A stretch of 7,648 bases of DNA from an uncultured Porphyromonadaceae bacterium (GTDB lineage Bacteria; Bacteroidota; Bacteroidia; Bacteroidales; Muribaculaceae), in contig CAMWRO010000139.1 in the NCBI GenBank assembly GCA_947176615.1, positions 1 to 7,648 on the forward strand, in the 5' to 3' direction. Positions within the stretch are counted from its first letter, which is position 1. Every line of letters begins with the position of its first letter. This document shows, in pieces, positions 1-6,686 of this stretch. Both the position numbers and the translations under genes were made by a program. The notes below the pieces were generated by a model, which did no database searches, was not told where the DNA came from, and saw only the letters and a list, made by a program, of their open reading frames with translations.

Positions 1-618
1 GCCGATAACGACATTGCCTGTCTGAGGAATTTTTTCATACTTGCCGTCCTTGGGGGCAAGACCGAAACCGTCACTGCCGATGACCGCACCCGAGTGAATG
101 ATGCACCTCTCGCCGAGACGGCATTCCTTGTAGATTTTCACGCCGGGATAAAGGATGGTGCCGTCACCTATCTCGCAGTTGTCACCCACATAGACCTGAG
201 GGTATATTTTCACCCCGTGACCGATTTTGCAACCGGGGGCAATATATGCAAAAGCCCCGACATAGACATCTTCACTGATCTCCACACCGGGTGCTACATA
301 ACTGGGTTGCTCGATGCCGCGCTTTTCGACCGCGCCCATTTTCTCGACCATTGTCAACAGTTCGGCAACGGTGGCATACGGGTCATCGACACGAATCAAT
401 GTGGCCGCTATCGGATGCTCGGCCACAAAGTCGCGGCGCACAAGAACAATTGACGAGCGGGTATCGTAGATATAATGGGTATATTTAGGGTTTGCCAAAA
501 AAGACAGGGCACCGGGATGTCCTTCCTCTATCTTGGCAAATGTGCTGACTTTTACTTCTCCGTCACCGTCCACAGTCCCGTGGACGAGTGCTGCAAGTTG
601 CGAGGCTGTTAGCTCCAT
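1..618 (-). CDS. lpxD: UDP-3-O-(3-hydroxyacyl)glucosamine N-acyltransferase LpxD, 3' end cut by window edge
   Basis: LpxD transfers a 3-hydroxyacyl chain from acyl-ACP to the 2-amino group of UDP-3-O-acyl-glucosamine, the third step of lipid A synthesis, in the cytoplasm as a trimer. The first 206 residues are visible. Residues about 20-90 match the N-terminal uridine-binding LpxD domain (FAKIEEGHPGALSFL, then an NPKY motif). From about residue 105 there are left-handed beta-helix hexapeptide repeats, including IAPGCKIGHGVKI and IHSGAVIGSDGFG (174-186), a strong LpxD signature. The family is usually about 340-350 residues, so roughly 60 per cent is present, and the catalytic His (in a later repeat of E. 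coli LpxD) lies outside the window. The start ATG at 618-616 gives the expected N terminus (MELTASQLA). Upstream is a 171-base gap with its own candidate promoter, so lpxD probably begins a transcription unit. In many Bacteroidetes it is followed by lpxC-fabZ and lpxA, which cannot be seen here. Confidence 0.96.
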   Translation of the reverse strand, partial: MELTASQLAALVHGTVDGDGEVKVSTFAKIEEGHPGALSFLANPKYTHYIYDTRSSIVLVRRDFVAEHPIAATLIRVDDPYATVAELLTMVEKMGAVEKRGIEQPSYVAPGVEISEDVYVGAFAYIAPGCKIGHGVKIYPQVYVGDNCEIGDGTILYPGVKIYKECRLGERCIIHSGAVIGSDGFGLAPKDGKYEKIPQTGNVVIG

Positions 619-655
619 GCTTTCAGGCTGTTTATCCTTATTTTAGTTACTAAAT

Positions 656-683
656 AACGGGGTCGGGAGAGCAGTGTCCCGTT
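656..683 (-). promoter_or_regulatory. GC-rich lpxD leader with two competing hairpins
   Basis: In the predicted lpxD leader, AACGGG (683-678) can pair with CCCGTT (661-656). The overlapping CGGGA (681-677) can instead pair with TCCCG (668-664). The two stems share bases and exclude each other. This is seen directly in the sequence. Any role in attenuation or translation control is inference and weakly supported. Confidence 0.25.
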
Positions 684-691
684 TCAAAGTG

Positions 692-726
692 CAAAGTTGG
701 CAAAAATTTTTCACATTTCACCCAAA
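692..726 (-). promoter_or_regulatory. Candidate Bacteroidetes-type promoter for lpxD
   Basis: Read on the minus strand, TTTG (726-723) is followed after 23 bases by CAACTTTG (699-692). This fits the Bacteroidetes primary-sigma pattern TTTG / TAnnTTTG with one mismatch in the -7 element and a slightly long spacer. Transcription would start near 685 and give a leader of about 65-70 bases before lpxD. The match is short and the region is AT-rich, so chance is a real possibility. Confidence 0.4.
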
Positions 727-735
727 ACGTCGTGG

Positions 736-774
736 AAAAAGCGCTTTTATATCGAGAATCGAGCCGAAAATCGG
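736..774 (-). terminator. Weak candidate terminator after the TonB-dependent receptor gene
   Basis: Just past the receptor stop codon, the minus-strand transcript has two small stem-loops (CCGATTTTCGG at 774-764 and TCGATTCTCGA at 762-752). They are followed by the palindrome AAAAGCGCTTTT (748-737), which ends in a run of five T. The stems are only 4-6 bp, so this is a marginal intrinsic terminator. Its position between two functionally separate units is the main support. Confidence 0.3.
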
Positions 775-789
775 TAGATTATGGGATTA

Positions 790-3207
790 TCAGAAGTCGA
801 TTGACAGCCTGACGTTGATCTGACGGCGGGTCAGATAGTTGGGCACGGCATACTGAATGTCGTTCACGTCAGTTACCCAATAATAGCTGCTGACATTGGA
901 GATGTCGAGGAGGTTGAACACGTCGACTCCGAGCCAGATGCTCTTTAAACGGCGCAGGAAGCCGTCGCGGCTTTCACCCTCCTTTATCGGAGAAAGCAAT
1001 GCGTAGGAAAGCCCCACGTCGACACGCTTGTAGGGGGGTGTGCGGAAATACATCTTGTCACGCGAGCTGCGCGGGGCGGTCATGGGGAGACCGTCGGAAA
1101 AAATTCCTCGCAGCGAGAATTTCAGCTTTGGAAACTTGGGAAAATAGTCGGTGAAGAACAAGCCGAAACTATAACGCCGGTCAGTGGGGCGCGGAACCTT
1201 TACCCCGTTGAGATTCTCACTCGTCTTCATCAGCGAGAAACTGATCCACGAGTCGGAGCCGGGGACAAACTGCCCGAACAGTTTCATGTCGAGGCCCATC
1301 GCATAACCGCTCGACGCGTTCATGCCTGTATAGACAATCTTGAGGTTGTCTATTTCATAAGGCACAAGGTTTCCGAGTGCCTTGTAGTATATCTCGCCCG
1401 ACAGCTTGAAAGGACGGTTCATGGCGCGGAAGGTGTAATCGGCGCCCCCTATCAGATGAAAACTGCGCTGCGACTTTATACCGTCGTTGAGCATGATGGT
1501 CGTGTTGCCGTCGGCATCGGAAACGGGACGGCGGTATTCCTTATAAAACGGTGACTGGTAGTAGAGGCCGGTGGCAAAGCGGAAGGCCCAGTTGCGCGAC
1601 TGCTCGGGCACGAAACCGACATTGACACGCGGACTGAAAAGGAATTCTTTGTTAAATGTCCAATAGCTCATCCTGACACCGGCGTTCACGGTCAGGAACC
1701 CCGACGCGGTGTTTATCTTCCACGCATCCTGAACAAAGGCCGACATGCGCGTTGACGAGAGGTCGTGGCGTGACGACATATTATAGATGACCTTTACAGC
1801 CTCGCCTGTCGACGGGAGAGAATATCCGGCTGAGTCGCGAAGCTCCCACTCGCGGCTGCGGTCCATTATCTTCTCGCCTTGAACAGAGAGGCCGTAGGTC
1901 AGCGTGTGAAATTTGTTCAACGCCGTCTGCCCTTTCAGCGCAAGGGCAATCACACTCGCTTTCAAGCGGTTGCGGGCATGCTCGTGGTATCGGCCCACGC
2001 CAAGTTCTCCACCGACGTCGCCCGTACCTGCCTGATCGAGCCAGTATTCGCCCGAGATGTCATAGGCCACAAGCTCGTTGGTCAGATAACCCGAGGCGAG
2101 CAGTTGCAGCGACGTGGCACGGCCGGGACGGTAATCGAGCGACAACGCGCCGAAATAGGTCTCAAACTTGTCTTTTTCATGTCCGTCGAAATAGACGGTA
2201 AACTGCTTGGCATCGGTCGAGGTGCCGAAATTGGTCGTGCGGTTGACCGGTGTAAACTTATAATTGTTGACCGCGATGTTGCCGAGAAATGACACGCGCA
2301 GCTTTTTGGAAATCTGAAAGCCGATATTGGTCTGATAGTCGATAAACTCGGGGTCATACTCCCCTTTTGTCTCCATCGAGCTGAGCAGCGACGCGTTGCG
2401 CTTGTAACGCACTCCGTGGAGTTGGGAAAACCGTTTGGAACTCTGCCCGAGGGCAAAACTGCCCCCCATGAGGCTCAGCGACAGCGACCCTTCGAGCGCC
2501 TCGGGCTGACGGTAGGTGATGTCGAGCACACTCGACATCTTGTCGCCATACTCGGCGGTAAACCCGCCGGTCGAAAAGCCGATGGACCCGACGAGGTCAG
2601 GGTTGATGATGCTGAGACCCTCCTGCTGCCCCGACGATATGAGCAACGGGCGGTAGACTTCGATGCCGTTGATGTAGACGCTGTTTTCATCATATGAACC
2701 GCCGCGCACAGAGTATTGCGACGACATCTCGTTGGACGACGTGACACCCGCCTGCATCGTTATGAGCGACTCGAAGCTGCCGCCCGACACATCGGGACTC
2801 ACCCGCAACTGCTCGGTGTCGATTGTGGCAATCGAGCCGGTCTGCTTTTTCAGCTCGGTAATCTCGACCTGACTGAGAACCTCGGTGTCGAGCATCATGC
2901 GCATGTTGACAGTCACGTCACCCGACGCGTCAATCAGCGTGCGTTTCTCGTCGCGGTAACCGATGCATGAAAAATGCACCGTAATCGTGTCGGCCGCAGG
3001 ACATGCAAGGGAATACTCCCCTTCGAGGCCCGAGTTTGTTCCGATTGCCGTGCCGCCGATGCGCACGGTCACAAACTCAACCGGCTCGTTGTTCTGGTCG
3101 GTAATCTTGCCATGAATCCTGACCTGAGCGGCAACAGCCGCCACAGGCACAGCCATAGCAAGCAAAAACAATATGTGTATCAGTGTGTACCGTATCTTCA
3201 TGTTCAT
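790..3207 (-). CDS. TonB-dependent outer-membrane receptor with N-terminal carboxypeptidase-regulatory-like domain
   Basis: This is an outer-membrane active transporter that would take up an unknown ligand using TonB-ExbBD energy. With the start at 3207 it has 805 residues. Residues 1-27 are a clean signal peptide (MNMKIRYTLIHILFLLAMAV, then an Ala-rich cleavage region). Residues 29-107 are a CarboxypepD_reg-like beta-sandwich (VRIHGKITDQNNEPVEFVTV). A TonB-box-like segment (EVLSQVEIT) lies at 109-117. The plug domain (about 121-232) contains YSVRGGSYDENSVYINGIEV and FTAEYGDKMSSVLDI. The rest is a beta-barrel ending in SIDF with the usual C-terminal Phe. An open frame continues upstream to 3375, but that would run deep into the preceding gene. 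An alternative ATG at 3243 overlaps that gene's stop as TGATG and adds 12 residues before the signal peptide. I prefer 3207 because the signal peptide is then normal and the sequence before it is AT-rich. No SusD-type partner is present, so it is not a typical SusC glycan transporter. It is the last gene of the apparent operon. The ligand cannot be told from sequence. Confidence 0.93.
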   Translation of the reverse strand: MNMKIRYTLIHILFLLAMAVPVAAVAAQVRIHGKITDQNNEPVEFVTVRIGGTAIGTNSGLEGEYSLACPAADTITVHFSCIGYRDEKRTLIDASGDVTVNMRMMLDTEVLSQVEITELKKQTGSIATIDTEQLRVSPDVSGGSFESLITMQAGVTSSNEMSSQYSVRGGSYDENSVYINGIEVYRPLLISSGQQEGLSIINPDLVGSIGFSTGGFTAEYGDKMSSVLDITYRQPEALEGSLSLSLMGGSFALGQSSKRFSQLHGVRYKRNASLLSSMETKGEYDPEFIDYQTNIGFQISKKLRVSFLGNIAVNNYKFTPVNRTTNFGTSTDAKQFTVYFDGHEKDKFETYFGALSLDYRPGRATSLQLLASGYLTNELVAYDISGEYWLDQAGTGDVGGELGVGRYHEHARNRLKASVIALALKGQTALNKFHTLTYGLSVQGEKIMDRSREWELRDSAGYSLPSTGEAVKVIYNMSSRHDLSSTRMSAFVQDAWKINTASGFLTVNAGVRMSYWTFNKEFLFSPRVNVGFVPEQSRNWAFRFATGLYYQSPFYKEYRRPVSDADGNTTIMLNDGIKSQRSFHLIGGADYTFRAMNRPFKLSGEIYYKALGNLVPYEIDNLKIVYTGMNASSGYAMGLDMKLFGQFVPGSDSWISFSLMKTSENLNGVKVPRPTDRRYSFGLFFTDYFPKFPKLKFSLRGIFSDGLPMTAPRSSRDKMYFRTPPYKRVDVGLSYALLSPIKEGESRDGFLRRLKSIWLGVDVFNLLDISNVSSYYWVTDVNDIQYAVPNYLTRRQINVRLSIDF

Positions 3208-3242
3208 ATTGTTATAAACGAAGATTCGGCCAAATAATTGCA

Positions 3243-4436
3243 TCACCGAGCATTGAATCGCCACCCGACACCGAGCATCAGGTAGGATGGATCCTTGAAA
3301 TCCGACAACTGATAGCCTACATGGAGAAACAGGTTGCGGGTGACAAAGGTCTTCAACGCCACAATCTGGTACCATCCCTTCCAGTCTGACCCCTTGTAGT
3401 AGACATTGTGTCCTATACCTATATTAATAGAGAATATCGGCATTGTCAGCTCGCCTCGCAGCGAGAGGCCGACGGCAAACTGCTCGTCAAGCGGGGGGCG
3501 GTAAAACTTCGGGTTGTCTCCCAAGGTCCCGGGAACAAGATAACGGCCTATATTGGCACTTTCATCATATTTTGCGTCGAGCGACACACCCGCTCCGAAA
3601 TACTTGTTGAACCGGTAGATGGGGTTGAAATTGAATCCGGCCACGGCAAACCGGCCCGGCACGAGATAACGCTCGTCGCTGTGAAAAGAGCCGTCGACAA
3701 AACTTTCGGTTTCATCCCAGAATCCTTTCTTTCGCAGCGACCCAAACAGAATCAAGTCATAGACAATGTGGGGCGAAATCGATTCCCCGGCTCCCGAAAA
3801 TTCCGGTTGCCGGCCAAAGTTGTAAACTGCACCCAAGCGCGCCCCGATGGTGTTCACCCCGGCGTTGGGAAACGAGGTGTTTCCGTTGGAATAATGGGCC
3901 ACATCCACACCTGCCACAAGATTCCATCTCTTGTCAAGACGGTAGTTCAGCAAAAGACCGAAATTGAGATAGGCATTGGCGCGCGACCCGACCACGACAT
4001 TCCACGGATTGTCGTAGTCATCATATTTTTTCCATCCGAATGAGGCACCGAAGTTCCATTCATAATCGAGCGACAACCGCGGTGACAGCGAGACGATGCG
4101 CGAGCCTTGGAACGCGTAGACTGCGACAGGCGTGCCCATCTCGGAATTGTTAAAAAAAGTATTCCACGCCAAGCCGATACCCTGATAGGCATGGGGATAG
4201 AGCCGTCCCGACTTTGAATCCCGGGAAAAGCGGAAAGAATACTGGAGGTGAGCCGAGCCTGTCCCCTCGATGGGAGTGGCCTTGCTGTTTTCACCACGGA
4301 AAAAGTTATTGGTCGGGAACACATATCCGGGCCGCAGGTCAAGGCTCAGAGCCGACACCGCCGAGCGCGTAGTGTCGGCACCCACGGCAGCGACAGCCGC
4401 CAATAACAAAACCAAGGAGAGCAATATTTTCTTCAT
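3243..4436 (-). CDS. PagL-like outer-membrane lipid A deacylase / acyloxyacyl hydrolase family protein
   Basis: The protein has 397 residues and an N-terminal signal peptide (MKKILLSLVLLLAAVAAVGA). It is rich in alternating beta-strand segments, as expected for an outer-membrane barrel. The segment VAHYSNGNTSFPNAGVN (179-195) resembles the PagL active-site region, where a His and a Ser two residues apart (H181, S183 here) are catalytic, followed by Asn and the N-x-G pattern (N191, G193). PagL removes the 3-O-linked acyl chain of lipid A in the outer membrane. Two points are unusual. By spacing from the His, the position of the catalytic Glu of Pseudomonas PagL falls on Asn195. The protein is also about twice the length of classical PagL, with a beta-rich C-terminal half (about 215-397) I cannot assign. 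Bacteroidetes proteins of this length are commonly annotated as acyloxyacyl hydrolases. It lies 48 bases after the lipoprotein gene and directly before the receptor gene. Family call is moderate. Enzymatic activity and substrate are inference. Confidence 0.72.
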   Translation of the reverse strand: MKKILLSLVLLLAAVAAVGADTTRSAVSALSLDLRPGYVFPTNNFFRGENSKATPIEGTGSAHLQYSFRFSRDSKSGRLYPHAYQGIGLAWNTFFNNSEMGTPVAVYAFQGSRIVSLSPRLSLDYEWNFGASFGWKKYDDYDNPWNVVVGSRANAYLNFGLLLNYRLDKRWNLVAGVDVAHYSNGNTSFPNAGVNTIGARLGAVYNFGRQPEFSGAGESISPHIVYDLILFGSLRKKGFWDETESFVDGSFHSDERYLVPGRFAVAGFNFNPIYRFNKYFGAGVSLDAKYDESANIGRYLVPGTLGDNPKFYRPPLDEQFAVGLSLRGELTMPIFSINIGIGHNVYYKGSDWKGWYQIVALKTFVTRNLFLHVGYQLSDFKDPSYLMLGVGWRFNAR

Positions 4437-4462
4437 TGACTAATGTGATAATTTTTATTCCA

Positions 4463-4508
4463 GTCACAAACCTACTGCATATTTTCAAAAGTGCAGTGCG
4501 TTTGTGAC
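4463..4508 (-). promoter_or_regulatory. Long imperfect hairpin spanning the lipoprotein stop codon
   Basis: In the minus-strand transcript, GTCACAAAC (4508-4500) pairs perfectly with GTTTGTGAC (4471-4463), and ACTGCA (4497-4492) pairs with TGCAGT (4479-4474). Between these arms are one C-C mismatch and one G-T wobble. The loop is 12 bases (4480-4491) and holds the lipoprotein TGA stop. No T-run follows, so it is not a canonical terminator. It could be an mRNA-stability or processing element, or part of a translational switch for the next gene. Confidence 0.6.
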
Positions 4509-5405
4509 AACAACATAGTTTACGGTCATAAATTCGGGTTGCCGCATCCGCGCCTTCCCCCATATTTCGCGCACCCGGCCTGTGACAGGGTTCTCGCAAA
4601 TCAGTGTATAGTCAGCCGCGATGTCGGAATAGTGGCAGCCGATGGTGACATCAGCTGCGATTCCGGGAGGGACAATGAGTGCCGATGGAGAGTTGGGCCA
4701 CTTGTCAAGAGACAGATTCTGAATCCCCGGCTGAAATTTGACCATCGTCCCGTTCATTCCCAAAAAATAGTTGGAAAACGTGGGAATCTCCACCATCTGA
4801 TTCTCATAGTCGATGCAGTCAAACAGATAAGGGCACCAGCTTTCAAACTCAACCGACATATCCAACGGAGGACGCGCGTCGTAGGTCCATCTCATGTTTT
4901 CCTCGCCGCTATTGGCGACACGGACAGTCTCGATGTCTACATTTTCAGAGCCGTAAAACTCATAACCGTGCAGATTAAAGTCGACACTGATAATCCGTGA
5001 TTTTGATTCGGGTGTCAGTTCCACCTTTACGTCGTGTGAATCCCACTCGGAATAGAACCGGAGAGTAAAATTGAATGTCCTGCCGGTAAAATTGCCGAGC
5101 GATTTTATCTCAATCCTGTCGCCCGCCATACGCGTCGCTCGGACACCCATCCACTCGGTGCTGCACTCTATCGACTTGACTCGGTCGTCATCATCAGTCT
5201 CGACCGAGAAAAAGACATCGCTCCTCTCTGTCTGCAGGTCAAAACCATCCCATGCCGAGGATCCGGTGGTGACAGTCACAATGCCGTCATCTCCCGCCAC
5301 TGTCACTTCGGTCTTATCAGGAGCGAAATCGCCGACAAACACATCGTCGTTACACGACACGGCAACAATGGCAAGGAAAAATATGCTCAATTTCTTTATT
5401 CTCAT
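4485..5405 (-). CDS. Predicted lipoprotein of unknown function, possibly surface-exposed, with BACON-like N-terminal region
   Basis: This 306-residue protein is not one I recognise by name. It begins with a short lipoprotein signal (MRIKKLSIFFLAIVAVSC), giving lipidation at Cys18, although the -3 residue is Ala rather than the commoner Leu. The Cys is followed by NDD, which resembles the acidic lipoprotein export signals that send Bacteroidetes lipoproteins to the cell surface. Residues about 28-130 look like an immunoglobulin-type beta-sandwich with a BACON-like pattern (DKTEVTVAGDDGIVTVTT, then STEW and a GNFTGR turn). The remaining part is beta-rich and aromatic, with further Cys residues at 191, 197, 257 and 270. 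The start codon immediately follows the kinase stop (TAAATG), so the gene is almost certainly co-transcribed and possibly translationally coupled. Its place between a sensor kinase and two outer-membrane proteins suggests an accessory or ligand-binding role for one of them. That role is inference. Confidence 0.85.
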   Translation of the reverse strand: MRIKKLSIFFLAIVAVSCNDDVFVGDFAPDKTEVTVAGDDGIVTVTTGSSAWDGFDLQTERSDVFFSVETDDDDRVKSIECSTEWMGVRATRMAGDRIEIKSLGNFTGRTFNFTLRFYSEWDSHDVKVELTPESKSRIISVDFNLHGYEFYGSENVDIETVRVANSGEENMRWTYDARPPLDMSVEFESWCPYLFDCIDYENQMVEIPTFSNYFLGMNGTMVKFQPGIQNLSLDKWPNSPSALIVPPGIAADVTIGCHYSDIAADYTLICENPVTGRVREIWGKARMRQPEFMTVNYVVVTNALHF

Positions 5406-6686
5406 TTACTTGAATCTGATTGTAAACCGCGTCAACGAATCGACGGGGGAGGTTGAAAGGTTGAACCCACACTTGTGACGGCGCAGAATCTCGGCGACAA
5501 ACATCAGGCCGAGGCCCTGCCCGGTCGGTTTGGTGGAAAAGAACGGGGTGAACAGCTTGGACGCGGCTTCGGGAGTAATGCCCGGCCCGTCGTCGATGAT
5601 TTCAAGCACGGGCGGGTCAACGGAAATGCGCAATGTCACCGTTCCATGACGGGAGCCGATGCTATCGAGCGAATTTTTGACAAGATTTATTATAGCCTGT
5701 TCCATCAGCGTGGTGTCGATGTCGACACTGACCGGCACGTCGGGGAACATGGTGACAATCCCTACAGTCTCGCCACACATGTCACGGAGGAACGGCAATA
5801 TCGACTCGACATGCCCGACGAGGTCGACCCGCGAAAGAACAGGCTCGGGAATGCGCACGACGTTGGCATAGGAGGTTATGAACCGCGACAATCCCATAGC
5901 GCGGTCCGAGCAGCTTGCCACCGCGGCCTTCAGGTCTGGCTCGTTGTCGGCAAAATAATCGCTCAACAGGTCAAATATCGAGGTAATTCCGGCCATCGAG
6001 TTGTTGACCTCGTGGGCAATAACGCGGATAACCTTCTCATAGGCCGCTTTTTCGGCGCGCATGACCTCGTCGGTAAGACTTTCAATCATGAAAAAGGGCC
6101 GCTGATACCCTTGGTCCATAAACGACAGGCGGCTGAGACGGAAAATTTTCGTGTCACTGAGCCTGACGGTCTTCTTCTCCCCTTTTTCAAGAGTGGCAAG
6201 CTCGGTCCCGAGGGCGGTGTCAAGCTCACCGAGAGCTTTTCCGGGAAGTTGCTCCTCCTTGAGGATGACAACGGCGGCCTTGTTGGCCATCATCACGCGG
6301 TTGTCGGTCCCGAGGATTATGATTCCCATCGGGGACGCCTCGATAAGCAAGTCAAGGAAATGATTCTGCTCCCTGACACGCAAACGCTCCTTTTTCAGGC
6401 GCGCCATCAAGTCGTTGAACAGCGCGACCACCTTGTCGGCATCCCACTGCCCCACCTTGGAAAGACGGCTGCTGAAATCCTGCTCGCGCAACAGGTCAAC
6501 GCCGTTAATCAGCGCCGACACGGGCCGTATCAGCGACCGGTACAGCACGCTCATCAGAATCAGTATCACCACGATGCACCCCTCGGTGACAAGCAGCACC
6601 TTCAGCGGCGTGACGTAAAACGGCGCGACAACCGCCCCCGCAATCAGCAGCAACGTTACTGCCGTGAATACCCATGTGGCCCTCAT
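5406..6686 (-). CDS. Membrane histidine kinase, NtrY-like (two TM, HAMP, PAS, HisKA, HATPase)
   Basis: This is the sensor kinase of a two-component system and the probable partner of the adjacent sigma-54 activator. With the start at 6686 it has 426 residues. TM1 (about 5-25) and TM2 (about 30-49) are separated by only a few residues, so there is almost no periplasmic domain. A HAMP-like linker follows (RSLIRPVSALINGVDLL, 50 to about 103). A PAS-like domain spans about 111-205 (ASPMGIIILGTDNRVMMANK). The phosphoacceptor is His225 in VIAHEVNNSMAGITS, an NtrY/NtrB-like variant. The ATPase domain shows an N box (INLVKNSLDSI, N338), G1 (DDGPGI, 365-370), an F box (FTPFFSTK) and G2 (GQGLGLM, 389-395), so it looks active. 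The open frame extends upstream to 6776, but the ATG at 6686 overlaps the regulator stop as ATGA and puts TM1 at the N terminus, so I chose it. With no sensory ectodomain, the signal is probably cytoplasmic (PAS) or sensed within the membrane. Confidence 0.93.
   Translation of the reverse strand: MRATWVFTAVTLLLIAGAVVAPFYVTPLKVLLVTEGCIVVILILMSVLYRSLIRPVSALINGVDLLREQDFSSRLSKVGQWDADKVVALFNDLMARLKKERLRVREQNHFLDLLIEASPMGIIILGTDNRVMMANKAAVVILKEEQLPGKALGELDTALGTELATLEKGEKKTVRLSDTKIFRLSRLSFMDQGYQRPFFMIESLTDEVMRAEKAAYEKVIRVIAHEVNNSMAGITSIFDLLSDYFADNEPDLKAAVASCSDRAMGLSRFITSYANVVRIPEPVLSRVDLVGHVESILPFLRDMCGETVGIVTMFPDVPVSVDIDTTLMEQAIINLVKNSLDSIGSRHGTVTLRISVDPPVLEIIDDGPGITPEAASKLFTPFFSTKPTGQGLGLMFVAEILRRHKCGFNLSTSPVDSLTRFTIRFK

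Noticed and set aside
94..453. A 119-residue plus-strand open frame opposite lpxD
   Set aside because: It lies wholly within the lpxD coding region on the other strand and shows no domain or signal of its own.
3408..4043. A 211-residue plus-strand open frame opposite the PagL-like gene
   Set aside because: It is a shadow of a gene with a clear signal peptide and motif. Its sequence shows no coherent fold or family.
4467..4474. TAGGTTTG on the minus strand, matching the Bacteroidetes -7 pattern before the PagL-like gene
   Set aside because: No TTTG occurs at the expected upstream distance (the nearest is only 11 bases away), and the bases are part of the hairpin arm. An internal promoter is not supported.
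4437..4484. Search for a sigma-54 promoter (GG-N10-GC core) in the gaps ahead of the envelope genes
   Set aside because: Neither this gap nor 3208-3242 contains a match on the minus strand, so no target site for the adjacent activator can be claimed inside the window.
4444..4507. TGTGA / TCACA half-sites suggesting a CRP-type operator
   Set aside because: The half-sites are not spaced by 6 bases as a CRP-like site needs. They are better explained as RNA hairpin arms.
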